Shown: positions 11,041-22,620 of the stretch, one piece after another
How the letters are laid out: the number at the start of each line of letters is the position of its first letter
How positions within the stretch are numbered: position 1 is the first letter of the stretch
Origin: Nageia nagi
Lineage: Eukaryota; Pinophyta
DNA: 64,000 nucleotides
NCBI GenBank assembly: GCA_050084985.1
Contig: JBITNC010000002.1
Span: 13,516,001 to 13,580,000, forward strand
Direction of reading: 5' to 3'
The notes under the pieces: model-generated
Told to the model about the DNA's origin: nothing
Databases searched by the model: none
Seen by the model: the letters and a program-made list of their open reading frames with translations, nothing else
Position numbers and translations under genes: made by a program

Positions 11041-12780
11041 ACGGAGATAGATCTCATCAATTATTTTGACAAAATATTTGTAGTATGAGGTGTGAAAAGA
11101 TCATTAAATGGATACATTGATTCTTTTACATGAGGAATTAATGTATATATTGTCCTTAGGTTGTAAGAGAAACCTTTATTTTAAATTTATCATTTTGATA
11201 GGATAGGAAATGATATAGGTACAAAATTGAAGGAGAGACACTTTCTTGATATGAAAGAACCCATGTGAACCACATACGATGGTCTTATCAATGATAGAAT
11301 AGATGGTTTGTAAACTTTGATATAAACTTTTGAAATATTGCAATTCAACTCAGATCCATACCTCATATTTGTGAGTAGTTTCAGTTGATGCCCCATTATC
11401 ATTCTTTGTTAATCTTCATAGGTGAGGAAATTAACAATCCATAATTCCACCTTCACCCATTGGTCTGGTAGGGTGTTTTTTTAACTCCTTGTACATTCAT
11501 GTCAATAATATATATTTTTAGCTCCTTTTTCCCCCTTATGATGAAATTTATCCAAAAGATGTCATATTGCTCTCTTCTAAGCAAATTATCTCCTTCTATA
11601 GGAAGCCTAGAGATTGCACCAATTATTTCTTTGGTGAGCAGAATTATATGTCCTTGGAGGGTTACATAGTCTTATTCAAAATATTTTGCAAATTTTAAAA
11701 CTAGCTACTCATCATACCCTTAGAACTTATCAAAAAATTATAGAAGATGAAAATTTTGGAAGACTTTAACCACTCCCTGATCTTTCCTTATCTCTTATGT
11801 ACTTTCTAGCTCTTCTTTCCTTTTAACTCCCATTTTAAACCAGCTTCATATTAGAGGTTTTCTTTTCTATTCTGGAGTGGTAGAAAAACTCACAAACTTG
11901 GTTTTGTTAGCAAGTTTGAAGTTGTAATAATCATTAAACCCTATAAATTTGTCTTATCATCCACTTAAGTTATTTAATATCAATTTCAAACACATTATGT
12001 ATAGGATAAATCATCCATAGGGATCCTCCCATATGTTTGACTTCTAATGATACACTTTTATCAAGAATTAAATTTAACTAACTTGGAACACATGTGATCT
12101 CATTTAATTATATTAAAATTTATGCTAACTATTAATTTAAAATCAAATAGACACCTTCCATCATTGAATAATTATATCACACCTTGCATTTTTAATAGAT
12201 TTGATATCTTTCAATAGTATGTTAATAGTTAGATATTTCTTTTCCCAATACATCCTCTTTCTACCATGGCTTAGATGACATGTTCTAATAATCTTTTCTA
12301 AAGCTTCGAGAATTCTAAAGCTTTAGTTTTGAAGAAATAGTTCTGAAGTATTTGAAACTTTGATAATTCTAAAGAAATAATTATGAAGTGATAGTTTTGA
12401 ATCCTTTGAGGTTCTAGAAGTTATCTGAATAATTTGATTATGAAGAAAACCTAAGGATAAGCTTTTTGAAGTTCTTCAAAATACTCCTCTAAGCTTTAGA
12501 AATGGTATTTCTTTATATATTTAACAATAGATCTTGACTACTAGAAATAGAGGTTTTCATCAAGGTAAATGCCAATTTTCTAGTTTTCACTTACCTGACT
12601 GCCTCCATGACATATTTTCATCTATAATTTGTACTAATTTGATCTCTAGAATCAATTTTATTCTTGTTGTAGAATGTGGATCAAGGTCATTTGGTTTGGG
12701 AAGATGGATCTTCCTCAATCAAATAAGGTATTTTTTCTCCAACTATCTTGTGAAATCCTCTCTATTCATGGGCAGAGTAT
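11041..12780. other. Interior of element A, no recognisable gene
   Basis: Short frames only (for example 12534-12782 plus, 11190-11402 minus), without motifs. At 12290-12480 there is a loose repetition of TTCTAAAG and TTTTGAAG words that echoes the minisatellite of the element's LTR, but it is too weak to call a repeat array. Confidence 0.4.
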
Positions 12781-12789
12781 AAGGACAAT

Positions 12790-13640
12790 ATCTATGCCTA
12801 TTAACCAACATGACTCTTTTGGAGTTATCAGTTAGTTGATGTTGAATAGTACAATTTTCAAAAACTTAGATAATTATTTACGGTCCCAACCATCTAGTCT
12901 AAATCTTTCTTGAAGTAAATTGTACATGTTCAGCTACTTATCATACCATCTTTTTCTTTATTTATGAAGGATATCTATATTTTACAATGCTTCAATCTTG
13001 AATTCAACTAATTCATTTAATTATAACATTTTGTTGTGTTGAGCTTTAGTCAAGTCCAATCTAACTTTAACAACTAGCCTCAGAGTTTGAATTTCAAATT
13101 CTATTGGAAAAAGAGGTTTCTTCCCATACACCAATTCATAAGGTGTAAACTTTATAGTTGATTTCCATGTAATATTATATACCTATACTACTTCAAAATG
13201 TCTAGTTGCCCAATCCTTTCTATGAGATAATGAGGATGAAAAGAGGAAACTTTATTAATATTGATTTGATAGTGATAAACAAAATGTTTAATCACATTGG
13301 ATATGAACTATGGTTATTATTTGACACTAAGAATCTAGGAGCTCCAAACTTCATCATAATATTATTGTATTTAAAATATGCTACATTTTATTTGTTAGCA
13401 TGTGCAAGAGCATAAAATTCTACCCATTTTATGGTATAATCTATTCAAATAAGGATATGCTTCTTACCTTGATATGTAGGGTTGATTGGTCGAACAAAGT
13501 CAATCCCCCATTGTTCAAAAGGTTCTAGAACAACTTGAGGATGTAATGGAATTTGTGTAGTGGTTGTAGGTTTTCCCATTCTTTGGCATTGATCATATTG
13601 GTGTACATATTTGTTAAAATCCTTATGTAGTGAAGGCTAG
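12790..13640 (-). pseudogene. Integrase of element A (decayed)
   Basis: On the minus strand, about 13635-13400 reads L-H-K-D-F-N-K-Y-V-H-Q-Y-D-Q-C-Q, the end of the HHCC zinc domain with one Cys replaced by Tyr. It continues with L-E-P-F-E-Q-W-G-I-D-F-V, which holds the first catalytic Asp, and then H-I-L-I-x-I-D-Y-T-I-K-W-V-E. Further on, around 13060-13160, come words like L-V-Y-G-K-K-P-L-F-P and R-L-V-V-K-V-R-L-D in shifted frames, and a G-W-D/G-P-like tail near 12890. The enzyme would insert element cDNA into the genome. The second Asp and the Glu of the DDE triad are not cleanly readable, and several stops and frameshifts make it non-functional. Confidence 0.75.
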
Positions 13641-13868
13641 TAATATCCTACTCTCAAAACTTTATGGATTGTTCTCTTTTTTTAAGTAATGGTCTCTTGC
13701 TGGTTAATCATGATAGGCCCTTAGAATATAAAAAACTTCATCTTTTCTAATGCATTTGCAATGAACATAATTAGGTCCAAATTTGAATAGCATTCGATCT
13801 ACCCATTTGAATGTTGAGCTTTCTCTGATCAAAGTTTTGTTCTATTTTGGAGAGAAATGGACTAGAAT

Positions 13869-14400
13869 CTATCTTGTTGTTAAATAATTAGCTAAATCTA
13901 CAAACCATAGTGAGTGTATAGAAATTACAAATAATCTTTCATTAGGAAAATAATCTCGCACTTGCTCATGATCTTTGTTTTTGATCAATCTAGATAAGAA
14001 ATCTGCTACAACATTATGCTTACCAGGTCTATCAACAATAGTTACATTAAATTCTTGCAATAAAATTTATCATCTTATAATTCTTCCACTTACCACTAGT
14101 TTATTCATTAGATATTTGATAGTTACATGGTCTGTGTGAACAAAAATTTGATAACCAATAATGCAATGTATAAAGTTATTGATAGTATGCACTACTATTA
14201 AAAACTCTTTTTCTATAGTAGCGTAATTTTTCTCAACTCCCACCAGATTATTGCTAATATAGTATATGGGATAGTGAGTCTTATCTTCATCTTCTTGTCC
14301 CAATACTACTCCAATTGCATAAATGGATGCATAAGTATGGATATGGAAAGGTAATTTCAAATTAGGACCTCTCAATATAGGATTAGTCATAACTTTTTAT
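13869..14400 (-). pseudogene. RNase H domain of element A
   Basis: Two adjacent minus-strand frames (14390-14070 and 14060-13869) give A-I-G-V-V-L-G-Q-E-D-E, E-K-N-Y-A-T-I-E-K-E-F-L, H-T-D-H-V-T-I-K-Y-L-M-N-K, then D-R-P-G-K-H-N-V-V-A-D-F-L-S-R-L. These are the conserved steps of the gypsy RNase H, including the Glu and two Asp positions, ending with the connection sequence that leads into integrase (W-F-V-D-L-A-N-Y-L). The ancestral Asp of the opening T-D-A-S is changed to Tyr (T-Y-A-S). The frame is shifted by one base between the two pieces. Confidence 0.85.
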
Positions 14401-15240
14401 TTGATTATTTGAAATGCTTCTTTGTAATCTGTTATCTATTCAAAATCATTATGCTTATGAAGTAATGGAAATAAGGGGACTGTAATCTTACTAAAATTTG
14501 AAATATACCTTCTATAATAACTAGCATGCCCAAGGAAACTTCTCACATCTGTTTGGTTTTATGGAGTTAGCAATTATTTAATAATATCCACCTTCTTTGG
14601 ATCTAATTTAATTACCTCAACTAAAATATGTTGTCCTAAGATAATGCCTTCTTGCATGAGCATGAAACATTTCTCATAACTTAGGGAAAAATTGTATGTT
14701 TCACACCTAATTATTACTTTCTACAAATTGTGTAGTGCTTCTTCAAAAAATAGCTAATATAACTCTTTAGAAAGTATTACCATGCATTGTGAAATCATCC
14801 ATATACATTTCCACACAATCATTAGTTAAATCAACAAAAATAGCCAATATAACTCTTTAGAAAGTTGTAGGTACATTGCATAAACCCAATGGTAAAACTT
14901 GATAAGCAAAAGTTCATAAACCATAATTAAATGTAGTATTTTGTTGGTATTCTTTTGCAATATGAATCATATTATAACCACTAAAACCAACAATATTGTC
15001 AAGTACTTGATCAATGAAAGATAAAGGAAAGTGATCCCTATGTGTGGCTTTATTCAAGCATCTATAATCCACACAAATTCTCCATTTTCCATTCTTCTTA
15101 GGAACAACTACCAAAGGTGAAACCCACCTACTATTGGGGATAAGATAAATAAATTCTAATTTTAATAAATTTTCTATTTCTTGTTGCACAACATCTCTTA
15201 GAATTGGATTTACTCTTCTTAATGGTCATCTAACAAGTTT
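14401..15240 (-). pseudogene. Reverse transcriptase of element A
   Basis: The minus strand from 15189 gives W-V-S-P-L-V-V-V-P-K-K-N-G-K-W-R-I-C-V-D-Y-R and K-A-T-H-R-D-H-F-P-L-S-F-I-D-Q-V-L-D, the finger and palm motifs of OTA-branch (Athila/Tat) gypsy reverse transcriptase. After a small deletion removing part of the S-F-x-D-G-x-S-G-Y motif, the catalytic box reads E-M-Y-M-D-D-F-T-M-H-G at about 14785-14820. A 27-bp segment (AATAGCTAATATAACTCT and on) is duplicated 91 bp apart at about 14748 and 14839, a later local duplication. Multiple stops follow. Confidence 0.85.
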
Positions 15241-15890
15241 TGAATCATCAATATATATATGATGAGTACAAATATCAAGATGAATTCCATTCATGTTAGA
15301 ATAACCCCATGCAAATGTTTAAGTATGTGATTTACCAAAATTAAATGCTTATTCTTCATCTGCAAATGTAAGCCAACTATTGACATTCAAAGTTTTACAT
15401 ATAAGTACTTCAATTATTTTAACTATCGGGTGATTCAAAATTTTCTAATCTAGTTCTACCAATGAAGTAAGAGAATAATGATAAGGGAACTAAGAATGAA
15501 ACACCTTTATTATTTTTCTAAATGCCTCTCCTTTTGGAATAATGTGAGTGAGAGGGCATTTAAATAAATATAACAATTTGGCCTATTTTTGATATGGTAT
15601 GTTAAATATTTCATTCTTAAGATTTGATCTAGATGATTCTCCACTTTCTTTAAGCGTTTTTGAAGCTGTATTTTCTTCAAACAAATTCAAGTATTTCTTC
15701 AAATTCTTCCACATGCTCCTTGATAATAATTGTAGAGAGAATTGTAAAACTTTGTATTTCATCAAAATCTAGTTCATCAATCCATAACTATTTTGATATT
15801 CAAATGTAAGTTGTGTAGGAGGATACAAAAATGTGTTCTTGAATTGTTTCCATTAGAAATGGTTATATCTCTTGATATATAATTGATAAA
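15241..15890 (-). pseudogene. Protease-to-RT linker of element A
   Basis: A 60-codon frame at 15765-15583 with acidic and Asn/Lys-rich composition (F-E-E-N-T-A-S-K) lies where the linker between protease and reverse transcriptase is expected. No domain is recognisable. Confidence 0.4.
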
Positions 15891-16013
15891 TGCAACTATA
15901 GTAGCTAGCCATGGCCTTACCAAAATTATTGGATATCAATTATATGCATTTGTCTTCAAGACTAAAAAATTTGCAAGGTAACTCCATGAATCCATGGTGA
16001 TTTGAACATCTTC

Positions 16014-16300
16014 TGTTATGAACAAAGTTCCCAAAATAGCATAAAATCAAGAGAGAAAGAGCTCAATGCCTTGAATAAGAGATAAAATTAGCAATAATAA
16101 GCCACTTTAAGGGGGAAACCTCCTTTACATCACATCAAATACACAACAATAGACAATCCAAATGATAATACCTCCTTAGTATATATAGAAGTCCAAGGGT
16201 TGCCACTACAATGAAAGGACACTAGCCGACATAACAATAATAATGTAAGGGAATAACAATAACAATATATGGGCTACATGAGTAGTATAGGGACCTAACA
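16014..16300 (-). repeat. 3' LTR of element N
   Basis: This 287-bp copy matches 22157-22443 closely with only scattered substitutions and no length difference. It contains a CTATATATACT TATA-like element on the minus strand at 16178-16188. Confidence 0.92.
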
Positions 16301-16315
16301 TGCCCCTCTCCTTCA
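16301..16315 (-). promoter_or_regulatory. Polypurine tract of element N
   Basis: TGAAGGAGAGGGGCA on the minus strand abuts the 3' LTR start TGTTAGG. Confidence 0.8.
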
Positions 16316-16357
16316 AAAAAAATGTTTTCCTCAATGTTTGAGTAGTTCTAGATGCTT

Positions 16358-17695
16358 CTATAGAAAATTCTCATCTTCCCATGTGGAATCTTCAGTAGGT
16401 AGGTTCTTCCACTTAATGAGATACTCTGAAATTGATCGATTTCTTAGCTTACGGATTCTTGATTTAGTGATTACTTCTAGCTCCAATATAATTTTTCCTT
16501 CCTCATCAAGTTTTGGAAGTGTAGTTTGAATTGGGATCTTGTCATTGATAACCTTCTTTAAGCATGAAACATGAAAAATTGGGTGTACTCGCGAAGAAGC
16601 CGAAAGCTCCAATTTGTATGCCATACTACCAATCTTTTGCAACACCTTATAAGGCCCATAGTACTTGGGAGATAGTTTGTTATCCATATTAGATTGCTTG
16701 AGGGACATCTATTTGTATGGTTGTAGCCATAAAAACACCCAATCACCCACTTCAAAACTTCTTTCACTACGATGTTGATCTGCTTGTTGTTTCATTTGAT
16801 TATGTGCCAAGGTCAGGTTATCCTTTAAGATTTGGAGAACTTGTTGTTGATGCTCGATGTGATCTTCCACTACTTGAACCTTTGATTTGTCTCTTAGATA
16901 TGATATGATGGATGGTGGATGATATCCATAAAGTGCCATAAATGGGGTCATTTTTGTTATGATATGGAAGGAAGTGTTATACCACCATTCTGCCAAAGAT
17001 AACCACTTGACCCATTATGTTTGTTTATCAGATACAAAGCAACGAAGATATCCTTCCAAACATTTATTCACTATCTTAGTTTTCCCATCATATTGAGGAA
17101 GATAAGATGAGCTATGAGCCAATTGAGTACCGAGACAAGAAAATAATTCTATCCAAAAATTCTCAGTGAAAATGGGATCTCTATCACTTACAATAATCTT
17201 TGGGTTTCCATGTAATTTTTGAACTATCTCCATGAATGCAGTAGCAATTGTACTAGATTTGAAGGGGGATAGTGCACAAAAGTGTGCATACTTGGTAAGT
17301 CTATCAACAACCACCATGATGACACTCTTTCCTTTAGACTTGGGTAGACCCATGATAAAATCCATTGAGACTTCCTCCCAATGCTGACTTGGAATGGGTA
17401 ATGGTTGTAAAAGACCTGGGGTCTTGATTGTCTCAACTTTATTTTGTTAGCAAACCAAACATTCTTCCACAAACTTTTGGATATCAAATTTAAGGCCATC
17501 CCAAAAAAATTCCTTCTTGACTTTGTAATAAGTTTTTAAAACTCCTGAGTGGCTTCCTATAGGAGAGGTGTGTAATTCCAAAAGAACCTTTTGTTTGAGT
17601 TGGGAGTTCTTACATAAATATAAGCAATCCTTGTACCATAGAGAATCATTTTTCCAACTAAATGTATCAGACACACTAGGATCTTGCTGCAGCTT
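16358..17695 (-). pseudogene. Integrase and chromodomain of element N
   Basis: The minus strand keeps a single frame across several stop codons. The zinc domain has H-T-S-P-I-G-S-H-S-G and C-L-V-C (17600-17447). The catalytic core has S-M-D-F-I-M-G-L-P and V-S-D-R-D-P-I-F for the two Asp residues. The usual Glu in the T-E-V-V-N-R motif is replaced by Lys (K-T-K-I-V-N-K, about 17080), so the core could not be active even without stops. The C-terminus carries G-D-W-V-F-L-W-L-Q-P-Y, then Y-Y-G-P-Y-K-V, then a classical chromodomain at about 16500-16360 with Y-L-I-K-W-K-N-L-P and S-T-W-E-D-E-N. In chromoviruses this domain directs insertion into heterochromatin. The terminal stop is at 16358-16360. 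Confidence 0.9.
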
Positions 17696-19379
17696 CTAAA
17701 TGAGTGTCCACACCTCCTCATCATTCCTCCATTCATCCCTTGCTTCAGTTATCCACTCAGGTTGGAGAATTGAAATTGTGCATATCAATGCCTCAACATC
17801 CTCATCCTTTCTTGAGAGTGCATCAGCCATAAGATTTTGCTTCCCTTTTTTATAAATGATTTTAAAATCATAACCCAACATCTTTATGACCCATTTTTGT
17901 TGCTCTTCTGAAGATAGTCTTTGTTCTAAGAAGTATTTAAGACTATCATGATCTATTTTGGCCTTGAAGTGTCTTCCCATTAGATAGGGATGCCATTTCT
18001 TCAAGGCATGTAGTATTGCCATCATTTACTTCTCATAAATAGGTTTGTTTAAATTCTTTCCCTTTATTGGATGACTCTTAAAGGCAATGGGTCTTCCATT
18101 TTGCATTAAAATAGCACCAATGCCATTTCTTGAGGCATCACATTCCACAATAAAAGTTTTTGTGAAGTCTGGTGTAGCTAATATAGGAGCTTTGCACATT
18201 GCTTCTTTAAGATATTCAAAGGCCTTAGTTGCTTCTAGAGTCCAAGAAAATGCATCTTTCTTCAGTAATGTTGTTATAGGTGCAACTATTTGCCCATAAT
18301 TCTTAACAAACTTGCGATAATACCCCATCAACCCCAAAAATCCTCTAAGGTGCCTTAAGGTTATGGGAAGTCTCCATTCCTTGATGGCTTTAATTTTGTT
18401 AGGGTCTAGCTTAACACCCTCATGAGACATGATATGAACCAAATATTCCACCTCCTATACCCCAAAGAAACATTTGGATGGTTTTGCATACAATTGTTGT
18501 GCCTCTAATAGTTTGAGCACCCTGTCAACATGTTGAACATGATCTTCCCAAGACTTGCTATAGATTAGTATATCATCAAAGAATACTAACACAAATTTTC
18601 TATGGAAGGGTTTGAAAATAGAATTCATCAAACTTTGAAAAGTGGAAGGTGCATTAGTGAGGCCAAAGGGCATGACCAATAATTCATAATGACCTTCATG
18701 AGTTCTGAATGCTATTTTTGGAATGTCTTTTATCTTCATTCTAATTTGATGATATCCCAAGCGAAGATCTAGCTTGGTGAAGTATTTTGTTCCATGTAAT
18801 TCATCCAACAATTCATCAATGATAGGAATGGGAAATTTATCTTTAATAGTGAGCTTGTTTAGCTCTCTATAATCTGGACACATGCACCATGCTCCCTCCT
18901 TATTAAGCACCATTACTACTGGGGAAGAGAAAGAACTTTGGCTTGGTTGAATTATACTTATTTCTAGCATTTCTACAACCATACATTCAATTTCACTCTT
19001 CTGGGCATATGGATATCTGTAAGGTCTAATGTTGGGAGGAACACTTCCTGGAATTAAGTTAATACCATGATCATGATCTCGATTAGGGGGGAGACCTTTG
19101 GGAGTATCAAATACCTTGGAATACTTATCAATGACTTTTTGGAGATCTGGAGAATTAGTTGGCTTAGATGTTTGGACATCTAGTGAGCATAATTGTACAA
19201 TTACACCTCTTCTTTGCTTCCTCAAAAGTTTTTTCATGCCATTAGAGCTGATTATCTTACAATCTTTCACTTCGTTACCCCTTAATTCAAACTCTTTTCC
19301 TTCCTAGGAAAATTTCATGAAAAGTTCTTTAAAATTAAAAGCCACTATTCCTAATGATTGTAACCATTAGACCCCAAGA
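17696..19379 (-). pseudogene. Reverse transcriptase and RNase H of element N
   Basis: From 19270 the frame reads the pre-RT region with [12 protein letters not shown], then [36 protein letters not shown], and the catalytic box [10 protein letters not shown] (about 18560). RNase H follows with V-E-C-D-A-S-R-N-G-I-G-A-I-L and, after a stop at 18025, I-D-H-D-S-L-K-Y-F-L and A-D-A-L-S-R. All pieces from 19270 to 16358 stay in one frame, so damage after the frameshift is almost purely nonsense change. The junction with protease has a 1-base deletion near 19380 within an L-G-V-Q-W motif, and the Gln there is a stop. Confidence 0.9.
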
Positions 19380-20847
19380 CAATATCAGTAGCACCCATTA
19401 GAATGGCAATCATTGGACTTTTCAATACATATTCCCCCATGGTTAGATTGATATTATGGCACTTCCCTGAGCAATTTATAGTTCCTCCATCTGCAACCAT
19501 CACTTGAAACTCTAGCACTGGATATATGAAGTAATTCCAATCTTTGGCTATCTTGGAATGAATAAAATTATATGTACTACCAGAGTCAATCAACACTATT
19601 ACTTTTTTCTTCTTGATATATCCTTCTATCTTGAGAGTTTGAGGAGCAGTAATTCTAGCCAATGCGTTACAAGATATGGTGGGAGTCATTTCTTTAGTAG
19701 TAATCTCTTCTCATTCTTCGGGTGTGGATGATTTTTATTCTTCTTCTTCTTCCTCTTCACATTCTATGTAGAATAATTTCTTCTCCCCACACTTATGTCC
19801 TTTACTGTACTTGCTATCACAATTGAAGCATAGACCCTTTTCTCATCTTTCATCCATTTATTGAGGTGTCAACCTTGTAGGTTTAGGTAAGTGAGAAGAA
19901 GGAACATTGTTTTCTTTATAGGTGTTCGAGGGGAACCTTTTAGTAGCCATTGCCATATTTTGACTTTCAACCTTCCTTGCCATCCTAAAAGCCATCTCTA
20001 AGGATGTTGGTTCAAACAGACACACCTCATGTTGAATGTTATCCTTTAAGATTCCCATAAAGAGATCCAACAATCTATCACTTGGTATGTCATTCACTTT
20101 AAGACTCAACTTTTGAAATTGTTGAATGTTCTCCATCACTAAACCTTTTTGCCTTAGATTTGTCAATTGAGTAAAGAAGGAATTATTCTTAACATCCTCA
20201 TGGTAGGCTATCAGTTCCTCTATAAAAATGGACCAAGATATAATAGAACCCTTTTTACGTTCACAAAGCTATTAATACCATACAACCTACTCAAGCTCTA
20301 GATACAAGGATGCAATAGTTACTTTTTATGATGTTGGTACTTGGTGTAGATCAAAAAAATGCTCCATTTGAAATATCCAAGTGATGGGGTCCTTTCCATC
20401 AAATTTCCTCATGTCTATCTTGGGGAGATGGATTCCCCTTGAGAACCATGCTTGATTACTTCCATTAGTAGAAGCATATCCTCCTAAATTAGGCTTATTA
20501 ATGAAGGGTTTATTTCCTTTAATAATATCATTATTTTCCTAATAACCCTAGGCCATATCAACATATTTAGGAATCTTTCCCTCTAGGTTTTGTATGAGTT
20601 GAAAAATCTTTTCCCTATTTTGATCCATATTAGTCACCAACTCTTCCTTCAAACTAATTAAATCAATTGATCTTACCATCCCTTTTATCAAATCCCTTTT
20701 TAATTCCTCCATATCACCATTTTTTACACACCCTTTAAACAATTCTTCCAATTGGGATATTTAGAAGAATATGTCTTCACTTTCTGCTATAGTCATGGAT
20801 GAACCCTCTGGAGGTCTAGTTGGTGTAGCAATTTTTTTCGATGGCAT
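19351..20847 (-). pseudogene. gag and protease of element N
   Basis: The likely start is the ATG at 20847-20845 (M-P-S-K-K-I-A-T-P-T-R-P-P), in frame with all gag pieces. Gag core motifs follow (W-F-S-R-G-I, D-G-K-D-P-I-T-W near 20400, T-N-L-R-Q-K-G at 20166). The zinc knuckle C-F-N-C-D-S-K-Y-S-K-G-H-K-C is at about 19790-19835, the C-x2-C-x7-H-x-C form usual in plant chromoviruses, followed by a run of Glu. Protease has the intact active site V-L-I-D-S-G-S-T-Y-N-F-I-H at about 19570. Gag forms the particle; protease cuts the polyprotein. Stops interrupt the frame, including one after position 20548. Confidence 0.88.
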
Positions 20848-22142
20848 TTTGATTGAGTATTGCTATGGAGTAGGAATTTCCCAAATGGTTTAGTCAAAGG
20901 TCCTCATAGGAGTGTCTATTTCTCAAAAACCATGATATACCGTAGGGTCCAAAAATAGTACTCGGCCCAATATTTCAGAGCTCTAACCAAAGAGGATAGA
21001 TCGTACCCTTGCCCGTACTACCCGACTACCTTTTGGTATGTGTGGGTAGTCTCCTCGAGTGTTGTTCTTAGTGTATTGTAAAAAAAAGGATGGTCAAAAG
21101 GTTAACTTGGTTGGTTTTGGGATTCTATGGGGTCTACCTATATACGTAAGGTACATGCGAGCTCAAATCTATGATAGTGTTGTCTAATGCATAATCATTC
21201 AAAAAGGGCCCTTGTTAATATACTTATGGTACATGAGGGAATCCTAAAGGACCTCTCTATATACCATATACATGCATGAGCATGATGGCCTCTCTATATA
21301 CTCAAAAGTATGTGAGAGAATCCAATAGTGGCCTAAGTGATATACTGCGAGTACATTGTAGGAGACCACAATTCCCTAGGATGTAGTACTGGAAAAGTAA
21401 TGATGGCTCCTATGTTTAAAGATGATAGAACATGTTTATACCTAAAATAATATTCTCTTTATTCTCTTTCTAACAGCTTTTGAATCACCCCAAATAGACC
21501 TTCCAATCAAAATATATGCAAATTTAAAATAAATAAATAAATAAATAAATAAATTGTACCTTTTAAACTGTGATTTGGAGACTATTCTATTGTCCGACCT
21601 TCCAACTGATGTAAATATAAAATTTTGGTCCTTTAGAGTCTAAAATTTCTACCTATTTTAGCCTCATATTTCTTATTTTCAATTCCATAGATTTTGTCAA
21701 ATTCTGATATTCCAAGAGGAAATGGCTGCAACTTTCCCAAAATGTGCTGATTTTTGGATTTTTCAGAAGAGTGAACTTGTATGAAGTGCCACATGTCACC
21801 TATTTATTCATAGACCTTGAAAATTGTAATAGATAAACTTCAGTATTTACCCTAACCAATTCAATAGGTTTCACCTAGTTTAGAGCTTTAAAACTTCAGA
21901 TATACACTTTTTACCTAAAACACCTGTTTCAGACCTAATTTTGAGACTAGTCACAAACCTTAACATCCCCCAAGTTTAAGTTGTAAAATATAGTGAATTA
22001 GGAGCTGAAATTGGAACTAGAACTTATTTGGTATGTCTTATAAAAACCCAATAAATTTTAGAATAAAAAAACTTGCAAAAAAAAATTGGTAGTGAAAATT
22101 CCACGATGACTAGTTTTGAGCTGTGAAACCGTAGAATCATCT
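20848..22142 (-). other. Untranslated leader of element N
   Basis: About 1.3 kb between the primer-binding site and the gag start carries no coding signal. At 21110-21370 it has a loose repetition of CCTCTATATAC-like and CATGAG-like words, and an ATAA microsatellite (TAAA units) at 21530-21553. Confidence 0.6.
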
Positions 22143-22154
22143 GCTCTGACACCA
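22143..22154 (-). promoter_or_regulatory. Primer-binding site of element N (initiator tRNA-Met)
   Basis: On the minus strand TGGTGTCAGAGC begins two bases after the 5' LTR. It differs from the standard plant tRNA-iMet complement TGGTATCAGAGC by one base. Confidence 0.88.
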
Positions 22155-22156
22155 AA

Positions 22157-22443
22157 TGTTATGAAAAAAGTTCCCAAAATAGCATAAAATCATGAGATAA
22201 AGAGATCAAAACCTTGAATAATAGATAAAATTAGTAATAATAATCCACTTTGAGGGGGCAACCTCCTTTACATCACATCAAATACACAATAATAGACAAT
22301 CCAAATGATAATACCTCCTTAGTATATATAGGAGTCCAAGGGTTGCCACTACAATGAAAGGACACTAGCCGACATAACAATAATAATGTAAGGGAATAAC
22401 AATAACAATATATGGGCTACATTAGTAGTATAGGGACCTAACA
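22157..22443 (-). repeat. 5' LTR of element N
   Basis: Partner of 16014-16300. A TATA-like CTATATATACT lies on the minus strand at 22321-22331 and would drive transcription leftward through gag-pol. Confidence 0.92.
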
Positions 22444-22620
22444 TATTCAATAATGCCCTTAGGTTTAGCTATTGATTGATCTACCATTTGTAAGATAGTA
22501 GTAGTATGGGATACATTTATGACAATTTCAAGTTTTTACATATTTCCCCTATCATGAAATTTATAGATGCCCCCAAATCAATTAAAATATTTTAAAATAA
22601 ATTACCACTATGAAAACTAT
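22444..22620 (-). pseudogene. Protease of element A, 5' part (continues at 16013-15900)
   Basis: The minus strand reads I-L-I-D-L-G-A-S-I-N-F-M near 22590, the aspartic protease active site with the usual Ser/Thr of D-[ST]-G changed to Leu. After a frameshift it reads T-T-I-L-Q-M-V-D-Q-S-I-A-K-P-K-G-I-I. The sequence then breaks into the LTR of element N. On the far side (16013 downward) it resumes with V-Q-I-T-M-D-S-W-S-Y and F-L-V-L-K-T-N, so the two halves make one protease domain of Athila type. The split is direct proof of the nested insertion. Confidence 0.75.

Larger units (their letters stand above)
16014..22443 (-). mobile_element. Element N: nested chromovirus (Ty3/gypsy with chromodomain), 6,430 bp, structurally complete
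   Basis: Two LTRs of exactly 287 bp (16014-16300 and 22157-22443) begin TGTTATGA and end CCTAACA. The flanks TCTTC (16009-16013) and TATTC (22444-22448) are a 5-bp duplication with one mismatch. The minus strand carries a tRNA-Met primer-binding site, a 1.3-kb leader, gag with a zinc knuckle, protease, reverse transcriptase, RNase H, integrase, chromodomain and a polypurine tract, in that order. It lies inside the protease of element A: A's protease motif can be followed up to 22444 and resumes at 16013. It is less decayed than A, with one frameshift and fewer than a dozen stops, so it is younger. Confidence 0.93.

Noticed and set aside
16338-19307. Plus-strand reading frames at 16338-16529, 16717-16908, 18087-18299 and 19098-19307
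   Set aside because: They are antisense shadows of the element N gag-pol frame and carry no motif of their own.
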